Source of the DNA: Candidatus Nitrosopumilus sp.
Lineage (GTDB): Archaea; Thermoproteota; Nitrososphaeria; Nitrososphaerales; Nitrosopumilaceae
Assembly (NCBI GenBank): GCA_013203245.1
Contig: JABMOR010000097.1
Span: forward strand, 1-14,295
Reading direction: 5' to 3'
DNA: 14,295 nucleotides
In this document: in pieces, positions 1 to 6,788 of the stretch
Layout: each line of letters begins with the position of its first letter
Position numbering within the stretch: position 1 is the stretch's first letter
Position numbers and translations under genes: made by a program
Notes under the pieces: generated by a model
Told to the model about the DNA's origin: nothing
The model's input: only the letters and a program-made list of their open reading frames with translations
Database searches by the model: none

Positions 1-158
1 GAAATAATTTTATCATATTCACTTTCTAATTTAGGAATAGCATCATCAAGTTTTTGCTGTGATTCACCCAATCCAGATTTAATATTTGTAAGAATATCCT
101 TTTCAGTGTTTTTTAGAATTTTATCAATCGTACTTTCTAATGCAGAATTAGATGCCAA
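1..158 (-). CDS. atpE: Probable A/V-type ATP synthase peripheral stalk subunit E (partial, N-terminus)
   Basis: An open reading frame runs from a TTG at 158 to the left edge of the window, so only about 52 N-terminal residues are visible. The codons read ASNSALESTIDKILKNTE and continue as a charged, heptad-like amphipathic helix rich in Lys, Glu, Asp and Leu, as expected for the stalk coiled coil of archaeal ATP synthase subunit E. An in-frame TGA three codons before the TTG rules out a longer start, and no in-frame ATG exists nearby. A TATA-like box (ATTAAAAT on the minus strand, about 28 bases upstream) fits a leaderless transcript starting at this TTG. It is divergent from atpI, which supports an ATP-synthase role. 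The assignment to E rather than another coiled-coil subunit such as H is inferred from context and helix character; the coding call is firmer than the subunit name. Confidence 0.55.
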   Translation of the reverse strand, partial: MASNSALESTIDKILKNTEKDILTNIKSGLGESQQKLDDAIPKLESEYDKII

Positions 159-180
159 TGGGTGCCATCAAGCCATAATG

Positions 181-195
181 GATTTTAATGTTTGG
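181..195 (-). promoter_or_regulatory. Promoter element (BRE/TATA-like) of the leftward ATP-synthase gene
   Basis: On the minus strand this reads CCAAACATTAAAATC. The ATTAAAAT core is centred about 27-28 bases before the TTG at 158, the standard archaeal TATA spacing for a leaderless mRNA. The identical 15 bases occur at 6750-6764 in front of atpC. Confidence 0.55.
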
Positions 196-210
196 GAAAG
201 AAATCAGAAA

Positions 211-220
211 GATATTAAAC
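211..220 (+). promoter_or_regulatory. Possible TATA box of atpI
   Basis: The sequence GATATTAAAC lies 26-35 bases before the TTG at 246 in the 87-base divergent spacer. The position suits a transcript starting at or a few bases before the TTG. No convincing Shine-Dalgarno sequence precedes that codon. The match to a TATA consensus is only fair. Confidence 0.35.
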
Positions 221-245
221 ACAATGAAAGTACCCAAAATTTGTC

Positions 246-2345
246 TTGGGAACAGCCGATCTAAAACTTGGAACAGTGATTTTACCAAGAAGTGAGTCTC
301 CAAAAGCAATTTCAAGATTAACTGAGTTTGAATGGTATCATAAAATCGATTCTCCTGGCGATTTAGTAACACCTGAAATCGATGATCTGTTACTAAAAGC
401 ACAACAAACTTTTCAATCAATTGATGATGTGGTCAAAAATATGGGGATTCCTCTAACTGTAGGAATCATGGAGGTGTTATTCAAAGGAACTGTAATCAAG
501 AAAAAAGACTATGAAATTAATGAAATTGAAGACATGGTGGAACAATTAAGCAAAGAGGCTCCATCTATCATTGATAGACCTGTAGAATTATTAGAAAATC
601 TAGCAAGTACAAGAAGATCCATTGAGGAGTATGAATCACTCAAAGATACTTTGAAAGTTATTAGAAAGATGAAAATGGATCTTTCTGGTTTTGGTTTGAT
701 GAGACATTTTTTTACAAATCTCTTTGTGATTAATTCTGCTGATTTTGATGAAATTAGTCGTTCACTTGAAGATATTACAATTTACAAATATGATTTAGAA
801 AGTAAAGAAAAATCTGCAATTTTAGTTATTTCTGATACTAAAGATTCAGAAAAAGTTCTCAAAATTTTACGTAGTTTTAATTCTAACATATTTAAAATTC
901 CAGAAGGTTTTCCTCAAATTCCTAATGAAGCCTATGAACTTGCAGAATCAAAAATTAAAGAATTAGCAGTAAAACAGACATCAATTAAAAAAGAATTATC
1001 AGGAATTACAAAGAAAATAAGACGAGACATTCTAGTCCTTCATGAAAAAGCCTTTGTTGCAAAAGATGTACTTGAGACTTTGAGAAAACCAGGTGGAACA
1101 AAAAACTTTGCAGTAATTCAAGGATTCATTCCAAAAAAAATGGAGGTAAAATTTACAGATTCAACAAAACAGTGGATGTCAGTTGTTGAGGATATTACTG
1201 ATCCTAAACTAAAAGAAGAGATGCCTACCTTATTTGACAATAAACGATTTGTTAGAACTTTTGAAGTAATTACAAAAAGTCAAGGAATTCCAAAGAAAGG
1301 AGAACCAGACCCAACTCCAATGATTGCTTTAATGTGGCCAATATTCTACGGACTGATGTTTGCAGATATGGGTCATGGATTATTACTCATGGCACTTGGA
1401 TTATTGTTCAAGTTTAAGGGACAAGGAGTATTATCTAAATGGGGAATGCTAATTGCAATCTCTGGTGCATCTGCAGCTATTGCAGGAGTTGGTTCAGGAG
1501 AAATGTTTGGTTTCCATCTTGATAGTATATGGCCATTTCAAGGACTATTAGAGGAAGGCGGAATACTGTATCCTGTAAGCTGGATTGTTGGAATTCTCAG
1601 TGTTGCTGAATTAACATTTGATCAAGTGATTAACATTCTCAAAGTTTCATTATTTATTGGAATTGTACATTTGGTTTGGGCAATGAGTCTACGTGTAATG
1701 AGATTACTAAAAGAAGGACACAAAATGATGGCATTTACTGAAGCAATTCCAAACATTACACTCTATGGAGGAATTGTAGTCATTATGATGTGTGCAATTG
1801 GTTCACAATATGACGTCATGAACATGTATTCTAAAGTTCACACAGAAGCTGTTCCTTGGGTAACAATGTTCCTAGGTGAATGGGCAGAAGTTTGGATTAT
1901 TACAAGAATTGCAGTTATCATTGTAATTGCATCTATGGTCATTATGATGGTTGGTGGCGTTATGCATGCAAAGAAACATCCAGAAGATGGAGCAGACCCT
2001 GCAAGTGTCATCATGGAAATTCTCTTAGGGAAAACAGTAGAGAGTTTAGCTCATACAATCAGTTATGCACGACTTGGGATTATGCTACTAGTACATGCGG
2101 CTTTGTTAATTACAGTAAACAATGCATTTGAATCATTAGGTGGGGCTGAATCAGGTGCTGCAATGGCAATGATTATTGGCGGTAATTTGGGAATTATGAT
2201 GATTGAAGGATTAATTGTCTATATTCAATCTCTCAGATTGCACTTGTATGAATTCTTTACAAAATGGTATGCAGGCGGTGCCATAGGATTTAGACAAATT
2301 AAACCAGAATTGATATACAATCAATTCATTTGGAATAAAAAATAA
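246..2345 (+). CDS. atpI: A/V-type ATP synthase subunit I (subunit a, membrane stator)
   Basis: This 699-residue protein is the membrane stator subunit that forms the proton half-channels against the rotating proteolipid ring. Residues 1 to about 350 form the hydrophilic cytoplasmic arm that contacts the peripheral stalks. Residues about 355-690 hold seven or eight membrane helices, beginning with a family signature (PTPMIALMWPIFYGLMFADM, with following GHG). The essential channel arginine is visible in SHTISYARL-type context at about R609 (AHTISYARLGIML). The C-terminal IQSLRLHLYEFFTKWY followed by GG is also characteristic. The length is normal for archaeal subunit I. A TGA at 225 bounds the frame, and TTG at 246 is the only plausible initiator near it. 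It is divergent from the probable atpE and converges on the gene ending at 2359, so it is probably monocistronic here. Confidence 0.93.
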   Translation: MGTADLKLGTVILPRSESPKAISRLTEFEWYHKIDSPGDLVTPEIDDLLLKAQQTFQSIDDVVKNMGIPLTVGIMEVLFKGTVIKKKDYEINEIEDMVEQLSKEAPSIIDRPVELLENLASTRRSIEEYESLKDTLKVIRKMKMDLSGFGLMRHFFTNLFVINSADFDEISRSLEDITIYKYDLESKEKSAILVISDTKDSEKVLKILRSFNSNIFKIPEGFPQIPNEAYELAESKIKELAVKQTSIKKELSGITKKIRRDILVLHEKAFVAKDVLETLRKPGGTKNFAVIQGFIPKKMEVKFTDSTKQWMSVVEDITDPKLKEEMPTLFDNKRFVRTFEVITKSQGIPKKGEPDPTPMIALMWPIFYGLMFADMGHGLLLMALGLLFKFKGQGVLSKWGMLIAISGASAAIAGVGSGEMFGFHLDSIWPFQGLLEEGGILYPVSWIVGILSVAELTFDQVINILKVSLFIGIVHLVWAMSLRVMRLLKEGHKMMAFTEAIPNITLYGGIVVIMMCAIGSQYDVMNMYSKVHTEAVPWVTMFLGEWAEVWIITRIAVIIVIASMVIMMVGGVMHAKKHPEDGADPASVIMEILLGKTVESLAHTISYARLGIMLLVHAALLITVNNAFESLGGAESGAAMAMIIGGNLGIMMIEGLIVYIQSLRLHLYEFFTKWYAGGAIGFRQIKPELIYNQFIWNKK

Positions 2346-2358
2346 AATTTAGAATAAA

Positions 2359-3207
2359 TTAATTATGTTCATAAAGATTTACTGTAACTTTTGTAGTCCA
2401 TGGTTTTAGATCATCAGGAAATATTACCAATAATCCACCAACATTTTTGATATTCTCACAAGTGCCACTATAGCTTTGTTTGTTTTGTCCATAGCAGCCT
2501 AATTCTGTGTAAAAGTCAAACTCAGAATTTCCAAATTGTTCTCGTTCTATAGATGAGGATATAAAATATACATCAAAACCCAAATCATTGTTATCAGTTT
2601 TTACACTATAATCATATGATGTGACATCCTTTGATGTACAAATAGGGAAAAATTGTGTAAATCCATTTTTAATTTTTGATTGTTGTTCTAAATTATCATA
2701 ATTTTGATTTTCAATGTTTGGATAAACAGAAACATCAGGATCTGTGCTTAATTGTTGTCCTTGGACATATTCTATTTTATGTCTAACAGCATCTATTGCT
2801 TTCCGATATAGCATTGGTTGCCATTCTTCTTGACAATTACTAAATTCATGTTTTAATTCTACATATGATTTTCCATTAATTTCTTGGAGTTGATTTTTAT
2901 TATATTCTTTAAATTCTGCATCAAATACATGGTTTACATTATTAATTTTATCTGATTTGTACCAAGAATTTGTTACATCAAAAATAATATTTTTTGAATC
3001 ACTTTGCCATTCAGATAATAAATGAACATAAACTGAATACTTGTTTACAATCTCTTGAGTTTCTGATGTAAAAATCAAATGACCATAAAAGGCATTTACA
3101 AATATTATTGAAAATGCAAGAATTGGAATTATCACATAGAAGATTTTTTTCACTGTATATCCTAAGACTGCTAGTTTTTTTGAATATCTGTGCCACAATG
3201 AACGCAA
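2359..3207 (-). CDS. Membrane-anchored extracytoplasmic protein of unknown function (C-terminal part of a split zinc-ribbon gene?)
   Basis: I do not recognise a family. The frame encodes up to 282 residues: a basic stretch, one strong membrane helix (about residues 21-46, VKKIFYVIIPILAFSIIF and onward) and a hydrophilic domain of about 230 residues, probably outside the cell, with four cysteines (C125, C190, C238, C250) that could form two disulfides. The true start is uncertain. The ATG at 3207 gives the longest frame, but its first dozen residues read through DNA that encodes a clean zinc ribbon in another frame (3171-3257). A GTG at 3153 preceded by TTAGGAT would give 264 residues beginning exactly at the membrane helix. 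A -1 shift at 3174-3180 would instead fuse zinc ribbon, helix and outer domain into about 299 residues. The stop is 13 bases from the end of atpI, to which it is convergent. Confidence 0.6.
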   Translation of the reverse strand: MRSLWHRYSKKLAVLGYTVKKIFYVIIPILAFSIIFVNAFYGHLIFTSETQEIVNKYSVYVHLLSEWQSDSKNIIFDVTNSWYKSDKINNVNHVFDAEFKEYNKNQLQEINGKSYVELKHEFSNCQEEWQPMLYRKAIDAVRHKIEYVQGQQLSTDPDVSVYPNIENQNYDNLEQQSKIKNGFTQFFPICTSKDVTSYDYSVKTDNNDLGFDVYFISSSIEREQFGNSEFDFYTELGCYGQNKQSYSGTCENIKNVGGLLVIFPDDLKPWTTKVTVNLYEHN

Positions 3208-3257
3208 AAATAAGAACCATTAGGAGTCCAATAATGCTCACATTCTGAATCAGTCAT
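3171..3257 (-). CDS. 28-codon zinc-ribbon ORF, probable N-terminal part of the split gene
   Basis: This short frame starts with ATG at 3257 and ends with TAG at 3171-3173. It encodes 28 residues with a C-x-H and C-V-H-C-G arrangement (C6, H8, C18, H20, C21), a compact treble-clef or zinc-ribbon look: MTDSECEHYW, then the TPNG turn, then FCVHCG. An in-frame TGA lies seven codons upstream of the ATG. Its stop is 17 bases before the GTG that could start the membrane protein (2359-3153). Zinc ribbon followed by one membrane helix and an outer domain is a common single-protein layout in archaea, so I infer that both frames are, or once were, one gene. Alternatives are a free zinc mini-protein translationally coupled to the downstream gene, or a sequencing error in the A7 run. 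Confidence 0.55.
   Translation of the reverse strand: MTDSECEHYWTPNGSYFCVHCGTDIQKN
3174..3180 (-). other. A_AAA_AAC heptamer: possible -1 frameshift site or indel hotspot
   Basis: In the zinc-ribbon frame the codons are CAA AAA AAC TAG, so the last two sense codons before the stop form the classical -1 slippery pattern X_XXY_YYZ as A_AAA_AAC. Slipping back one base continues directly into the membrane-protein frame (AAA AAA CTA GCA GTC). I see no strong downstream stem-loop or pseudoknot. A one-base change in this seven-A run would have the same effect. Confidence 0.4.
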
Positions 3258-3333
3258 AGTAAATACTATTTTTTGAATTCATTATCTGCATAGATTGGGA
3301 TTTTGTACTAAATACGAAAAAAAATTAACATCA

Positions 3334-3339
3334 TTTATA
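3334..3339 (+). promoter_or_regulatory. TATA box of the small zinc-finger gene
   Basis: TTTATA is centred about 30 bases before the ATG at 3367, predicting an RNA start 3-4 bases before that codon. This supports the 50-residue protein rather than a longer TTG-started version from 3295. Confidence 0.45.
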
Positions 3340-3366
3340 CAGAATAGTAGTAAAATTGGCAATAGT

Positions 3367-3519
3367 ATGAATTGTAATAAAATAAGCGAAGCCCATGTTT
3401 GGAGATATTCTAAACATACTAAAATGCGTCGATGTCTAAAATGTAAATCCAGAATTGCAATTACTGCAGAAGAATTTGCTCAAAAATGGGGCATGCATAA
3501 AAAATCAAAATCAGTTTAA
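3367..3519 (+). CDS. Small zinc-finger protein, 50 aa
   Basis: The protein begins MNCNKISEAHVWRYSKHTKM and continues RRCLKCKSR. The likely metal ligands are C3, H10 (or H17), C23 and C26, a pattern resembling short archaeal zinc-finger proteins of the kind C-x6-H-x-W ... RRC-x2-C. The last 20 residues are basic. No function can be named; nucleic-acid or protein binding is plausible. The frame is open back to a TTG at 3295, but the TATA box at 3334-3339 lies inside that extension and the extra residues have no domain character, so I chose ATG 3367. It converges on the sulfurtransferase gene with only four bases between stop codons. Confidence 0.6.
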   Translation: MNCNKISEAHVWRYSKHTKMRRCLKCKSRIAITAEEFAQKWGMHKKSKSV

Positions 3520-3523
3520 GATT

Positions 3524-4300
3524 TTATTTTTCCACAGCAAGTTCCAGTTTATTTCCCCATTCACCCCATGACCCAAGATATACCCGAACATTTTGAAATC
3601 CCAATTTTTTCAATACCAAAAAGGTGTTGGCAGCACGATATGCCCCTTGACAATAAGTGACAATTTCAGTATTTTTTGGAATGTCATACATTTGAGATAG
3701 TTCATCATCATTTTTGAAAGTGCCATCTTTTGTGATGTTTTGATTCCAATCAATATTGATAGAATTTGGAATATGGCCAGATTGTGCTGCCCGAATTGTA
3801 CTTCCATCATATTCCCCACTAGAACGAACATCAAGAATTTTCAAATTATCTAAATTATCTCTAATGTATTCAAATCCTGAGATAATACTTTGATTAATTT
3901 TTCCTGAAAAGTTAGATGGCTTGAAACCGTTTGGTTTTGTCTCCAGTGGAAGATTTTCTTTTTTCCATTTTGTTATTCCTCCATCAAGCATTGAAACATT
4001 TTCATGTGAAAAATACATCAACATCCAAACACCTCTAGCTGCGAGCATTCCAGAAACGGAATCATAAAAGATAACTTTTTTCTCAGGTGTTACTCCAAGA
4101 AATGAAAGGAGATTTTGAGTTTGATTGTTGAAATTCTCGATTCCTTTTTCTGTAGTGTCAATCCAATGAAATGCAAATAAATCCAAATGAACAGCTCCTA
4201 GAATATGTCCTTCAGAATATTCTTTGAAAGAACGTGTATCAGCTATGATAACATTAGGATCAGTTAGAATTGAATTAAATTTAGTTGTTGAGATTAACAT
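3524..4300 (-). CDS. Two-domain rhodanese-type sulfurtransferase (thiosulfate/3-mercaptopyruvate sulfurtransferase)
   Basis: The 258-residue protein is a tandem rhodanese, usual length for the family. The N-terminal domain (about 1-120; DTRSFKEYSEGHILGAVHLD) has Asp (D80, FYDSVSG) where an active loop would carry cysteine and is therefore structural. The C-terminal domain (about 140-258; ILDVRSSGEYDG, SGHIPNS) carries the active loop CQGAYR with C217 as the persulfide-forming residue. The fold transfers sulfane sulfur from thiosulfate or 3-mercaptopyruvate to cyanide or thiol acceptors; the physiological substrate cannot be read from sequence. The frame extends upstream to 4468, but that would overlap the amt coding region and adds 56 residues of no rhodanese character. 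ATG 4300 starts 70 bases after the amt stop and opens exactly at the domain. Confidence 0.88.
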   Translation of the reverse strand: MLISTTKFNSILTDPNVIIADTRSFKEYSEGHILGAVHLDLFAFHWIDTTEKGIENFNNQTQNLLSFLGVTPEKKVIFYDSVSGMLAARGVWMLMYFSHENVSMLDGGITKWKKENLPLETKPNGFKPSNFSGKINQSIISGFEYIRDNLDNLKILDVRSSGEYDGSTIRAAQSGHIPNSINIDWNQNITKDGTFKNDDELSQMYDIPKNTEIVTYCQGAYRAANTFLVLKKLGFQNVRVYLGSWGEWGNKLELAVEK

Positions 4301-4339
4301 AGTTTGAATAAAATGATCAGGACTAAATGGATTTGGATT

Positions 4340-4370
4340 AAAATAAAAAGAGAAAAAAAGGGTTTTTTTT
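4340..4370 (-). terminator. Probable terminator after amt
   Basis: Directly after the amt TAG, the minus strand reads eight A, CCC, seven T, then CTCTTTTTATTTT. The A-run and T-run can pair as a weak hairpin, and the multiple U-tracts are what archaeal RNA polymerase needs for intrinsic termination. It would separate amt from the sulfurtransferase gene. Confidence 0.5.
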
Positions 4371-5930
4371 CTATTCGTTAACGTATGCTCTTTCGCCATG
4401 CTGTGCCAAATCAAGACCAATCTCCTCTTCTTTAGGAGTGACTCTGATTCCGCCCGGCCATACGGCATCCATTACTTTGAGGATTACAAGGGTAACACCA
4501 AAGGCATAGCCTACTGATATTGCAGCACCGATGATGCTGATTGCTTGCTGTTCCATTCCTTCTGCAGTACCAGTCCATGCTCCGATACCGTCTCCGGTAT
4601 CCCAGATATGTGGACTAGCTAATGTACCAGTCAAAATTGCACCTGTAAGACCACCCATTCCGTGTACTCCCCATACATCTAATGCGTCGTCCCATTTGCG
4701 TGCACTCTTGAATGCTATTGCTGCATAACAAATTGTACCAGCTGCAATACCGATTATAATCGCAGCCATTGGACCTACCCAACCTGAAGCGGGTGTGATT
4801 GCTACCAATCCTGCTACTGCTCCTGACGCAGCTCCAACAACACTTGGTTTTCCTGTATGTGCCCAAGACATGAGCACCCAAGTGATTGCAGCCATACCAG
4901 TTGCTGTATTTGTAACAGTCCATGCGCTGACGGTAATGCCGTCTACCATAACTTCACTTCCTGCGTTGAAACCAAACCATCCAAACCAGAGTATTCCTGC
5001 TCCCAGAACTACCATTGGGATATTGTGTGGTTCCATTGGCACTTTGCCATATCCAAGTCTTCTGCCAAGGACTAAAGCTCCTGCCAATGCAGCAAATCCT
5101 GAAGAAATGTGTACTACAGTACCACCTGCAAAGTCTAATGCATATGATGGCGATAAGTCTGGATCGAGGTCAATTGCCCCTCCTCCTATGTATCCGCCTC
5201 CCCAGACCCAATGTGCTATTGGATCATAAACGAAGGTTCCCCATAAGAGAACGAATATGATTAATGCGCTGAATTTGATTCTGTCAATTAATCCACCAAT
5301 AATTAGAACTGGTGTGATAATTGCAAATGTTGCTTGGAACATTGCAAATAGTTGGTGAGGTACTGTACCAGGCCAACCTTGACTACAAACATCTCCTTCA
5401 ACCATAGCATTCATCTGGTAAGCTGCTGACCATGTGTCTGCACATGGACCTGCTTCGCCTAATGGTGCGTATGGTGAAACCATGTTAAATCCGACATAAT
5501 CGAGATTTCCCATGAACATGTTTGCATCTGAATCAATTCCACCAAATGCTAGTGAGTATCCCCATAGAACCCATTGTACTGACATTAGACCCATTACAAT
5601 TAAGGTCATACCAAGTACATTGACGATGTTCTTTGATCTGGCTAATCCGCCATAAAAGAAACCGACACCTGGGGACATGAAAAGTACTAAAGATGTTGCT
5701 GTAAGCATCCATGCTGTATCACCTGTATCAATTTTACAAGGTAGCATGCCGCCATCTTCTTCATACCAACATTCGTTAGGGTTACCAGTGTAAATTCCAC
5801 TGGTTCCCTTTACATATCCGTCCATACCATCATCAACACTTTGTGCATATGCCTGAGACATAGCACCGATTGCTGTGATAGATACTGCGGCTACAAGTAA
5901 TAGAGCATACTTGTAGTTCCTAGAATTCAT
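4371..5930 (-). CDS. amt: Amt-family ammonium transporter
   Basis: This 519-residue Amt/Mep/Rh protein carries ammonium across the cytoplasmic membrane, the energy and nitrogen substrate of an ammonia oxidiser. Residues 1-30 form a signal peptide with a likely AYA-Q cleavage. Eleven membrane helices follow. Key features are FYGGLARSKN (92-101), FQATFAIITP (198-207), the first pore histidine H240 in DPIAHWVWG, LDFAGGTVVH (265-274), the second pore histidine H423 in WGVHGMGGLTG, and a C-terminal GLDLAQHGERAY (505-516) of the kind that contacts PII/GlnK proteins. It is longer than bacterial AmtB because of outer-face segments near 45-70 and 155-190 with four cysteines (C54, C65, C163, C182). Base composition is visibly richer in GC than its neighbours, as in highly expressed genes. 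A TATA box at 5952-5960 places the RNA start at or next to the ATG. Confidence 0.96.
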   Translation of the reverse strand: MNSRNYKYALLLVAAVSITAIGAMSQAYAQSVDDGMDGYVKGTSGIYTGNPNECWYEEDGGMLPCKIDTGDTAWMLTATSLVLFMSPGVGFFYGGLARSKNIVNVLGMTLIVMGLMSVQWVLWGYSLAFGGIDSDANMFMGNLDYVGFNMVSPYAPLGEAGPCADTWSAAYQMNAMVEGDVCSQGWPGTVPHQLFAMFQATFAIITPVLIIGGLIDRIKFSALIIFVLLWGTFVYDPIAHWVWGGGYIGGGAIDLDPDLSPSYALDFAGGTVVHISSGFAALAGALVLGRRLGYGKVPMEPHNIPMVVLGAGILWFGWFGFNAGSEVMVDGITVSAWTVTNTATGMAAITWVLMSWAHTGKPSVVGAASGAVAGLVAITPASGWVGPMAAIIIGIAAGTICYAAIAFKSARKWDDALDVWGVHGMGGLTGAILTGTLASPHIWDTGDGIGAWTGTAEGMEQQAISIIGAAISVGYAFGVTLVILKVMDAVWPGGIRVTPKEEEIGLDLAQHGERAYVNE

Positions 5931-5951
5931 TAAATTAATCGAAATTGAAAA

Positions 5952-5960
5952 TTATTTAAG
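5952..5960 (-). promoter_or_regulatory. TATA box of amt
   Basis: CTTAAATAA on the minus strand lies 22-30 bases before the ATG at 5930, ideal for a leaderless archaeal transcript. Confidence 0.6.
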
Positions 5961-6007
5961 CGTTGAAGACTAGAAAGCATACAAAAAAGTAAGTAATTAT
6001 ATTTTAG

Positions 6008-6016
6008 TATATTATA
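6008..6016 (+). promoter_or_regulatory. TATA box of the winged-helix-like gene
   Basis: TATATTATA lies about 45 bases before the ATG at 6058. An RNA starting about 26 bases downstream (around 6038) would carry a leader of about 20 bases that includes the AAGGTGAG ribosome-binding site at 6047-6054. The 127-base spacer holds divergent promoters for amt and this gene. Confidence 0.45.
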
Positions 6017-6057
6017 ATAGTAACATAGAAAATGAATATTATGATAAAGGTGAGTAA

Positions 6058-6726
6058 ATGAAAGTCAAGTCTAAGACAAAATTAGCGATTTTTGATACAT
6101 TCAAGACAAAAGGCGATGATCTTACTGGAGAAGCAAATAGACAGAGAGCGATCATTTCTATACTTGGAAGTAATGCAAATCCTGCAGAAAGAACAAGGAC
6201 AGGAATATCTCAAAGAATTGCAAAAAAAACAGATATTGTATGGAAGAATATCTATTCAGGAATATTTCGAGATCTAGATGAGATTTTGCTTCCGTTAGGA
6301 ATCGCTGAAGAGGATGGTAGATTACCCTTGAAAAGAGGACCAAAAGCACTTCAAGAAATAGGAATTCCATATTATCATTTGACAAAAAAAGGAATTCTGG
6401 TGGCATTATCTATCAATGAATGTAAAAATAGAGAAAATCTATTGGTTGAATTTTTCTCAAAGTCCGAACCAGAAGAGAAAGAATTTGAGAAAATTCTATC
6501 TAGTCTAGTAAAGACAAGTCCTACTTTCACATATTCAATTTTCCAAAAATATGTCAAGGCGTTTTGTGAAAATAAAATTAATGAGTTATTGCCTTTTGAT
6601 CTCTCAAAATTGAAAGGATTTTCGGATGAATCCTTAATAATTCAGAAAGAGATTCTTTCGGCCTTTGTAAAACTATCAAAACAAGAAAAAGATAAAGCCG
6701 TAGTATTTTTAGATAAAATTACATAG
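6058..6726 (+). CDS. Winged-helix-like protein of unknown function
   Basis: The 222-residue soluble protein has no family I can name. Its first half reads like a winged-helix domain: a helix with RQRAIISILG (28-37), a second part with TGISQRIAKKTDIVWKNIYS, and a possible wing ending in YYHLTKKGILVALSI, the L-T-x-K-G turn being common at the end of archaeal wHTH domains. The second half is helical, charged and free of cysteine motifs except single C's. A good ribosome-binding site (AAGGTGAG) ends three bases before the ATG, so unlike many neighbours it is probably translated from a leadered mRNA. It stands between amt (divergent) and atpC (same strand, 62 bases downstream, but with its own promoter). 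A transcriptional regulator is my inference, not shown. Confidence 0.65.
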   Translation: MKVKSKTKLAIFDTFKTKGDDLTGEANRQRAIISILGSNANPAERTRTGISQRIAKKTDIVWKNIYSGIFRDLDEILLPLGIAEEDGRLPLKRGPKALQEIGIPYYHLTKKGILVALSINECKNRENLLVEFFSKSEPEEKEFEKILSSLVKTSPTFTYSIFQKYVKAFCENKINELLPFDLSKLKGFSDESLIIQKEILSAFVKLSKQEKDKAVVFLDKIT

Positions 6727-6749
6727 AATTTGTACTTAGGCATAGATCG

Positions 6750-6764
6750 CCAAACATTAAAATC
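6750..6764 (+). promoter_or_regulatory. Promoter element of the atpC operon
   Basis: CCAAACATTAAAATC is identical to the element in front of the leftward ATP-synthase gene (181-195). The TATA-like core is centred about 29 bases before the ATG at 6789, so it supports that start over the TTG at 6780. Confidence 0.55.
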
Positions 6765-6788
6765 AGTTACCAAAGGAGATTGATCGAA

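Noticed and set aside
3011..3241. Minus-strand frame starting with a hydrophobic stretch (SIIGLLMVLIFAFIV)
   Set aside because: It is the third frame across the zinc-ribbon coding stretch and the membrane-protein gene; after the first 20 residues it has no protein-like character.
3295..3366. TTG-started longer version of the 50-residue zinc-finger protein
   Set aside because: The TATA box lies within the extension and the extra residues look non-coding.
4301..4468. 56-residue N-terminal extension of the sulfurtransferase
   Set aside because: It overlaps the amt coding region and terminator, and the rhodanese domain begins at the internal ATG at 4300.
4795..5229. 144-codon plus-strand frame opposite amt
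   Set aside because: It is a shadow of the GC-richer amt gene: Pro/Thr/Ala-rich with no promoter or ribosome-binding site.
5931..6057. tRNA or structured RNA in the amt upstream spacer
   Set aside because: The region is AT-rich with two promoter-like boxes and no cloverleaf or stable stem; no tRNA was found in any other spacer either.
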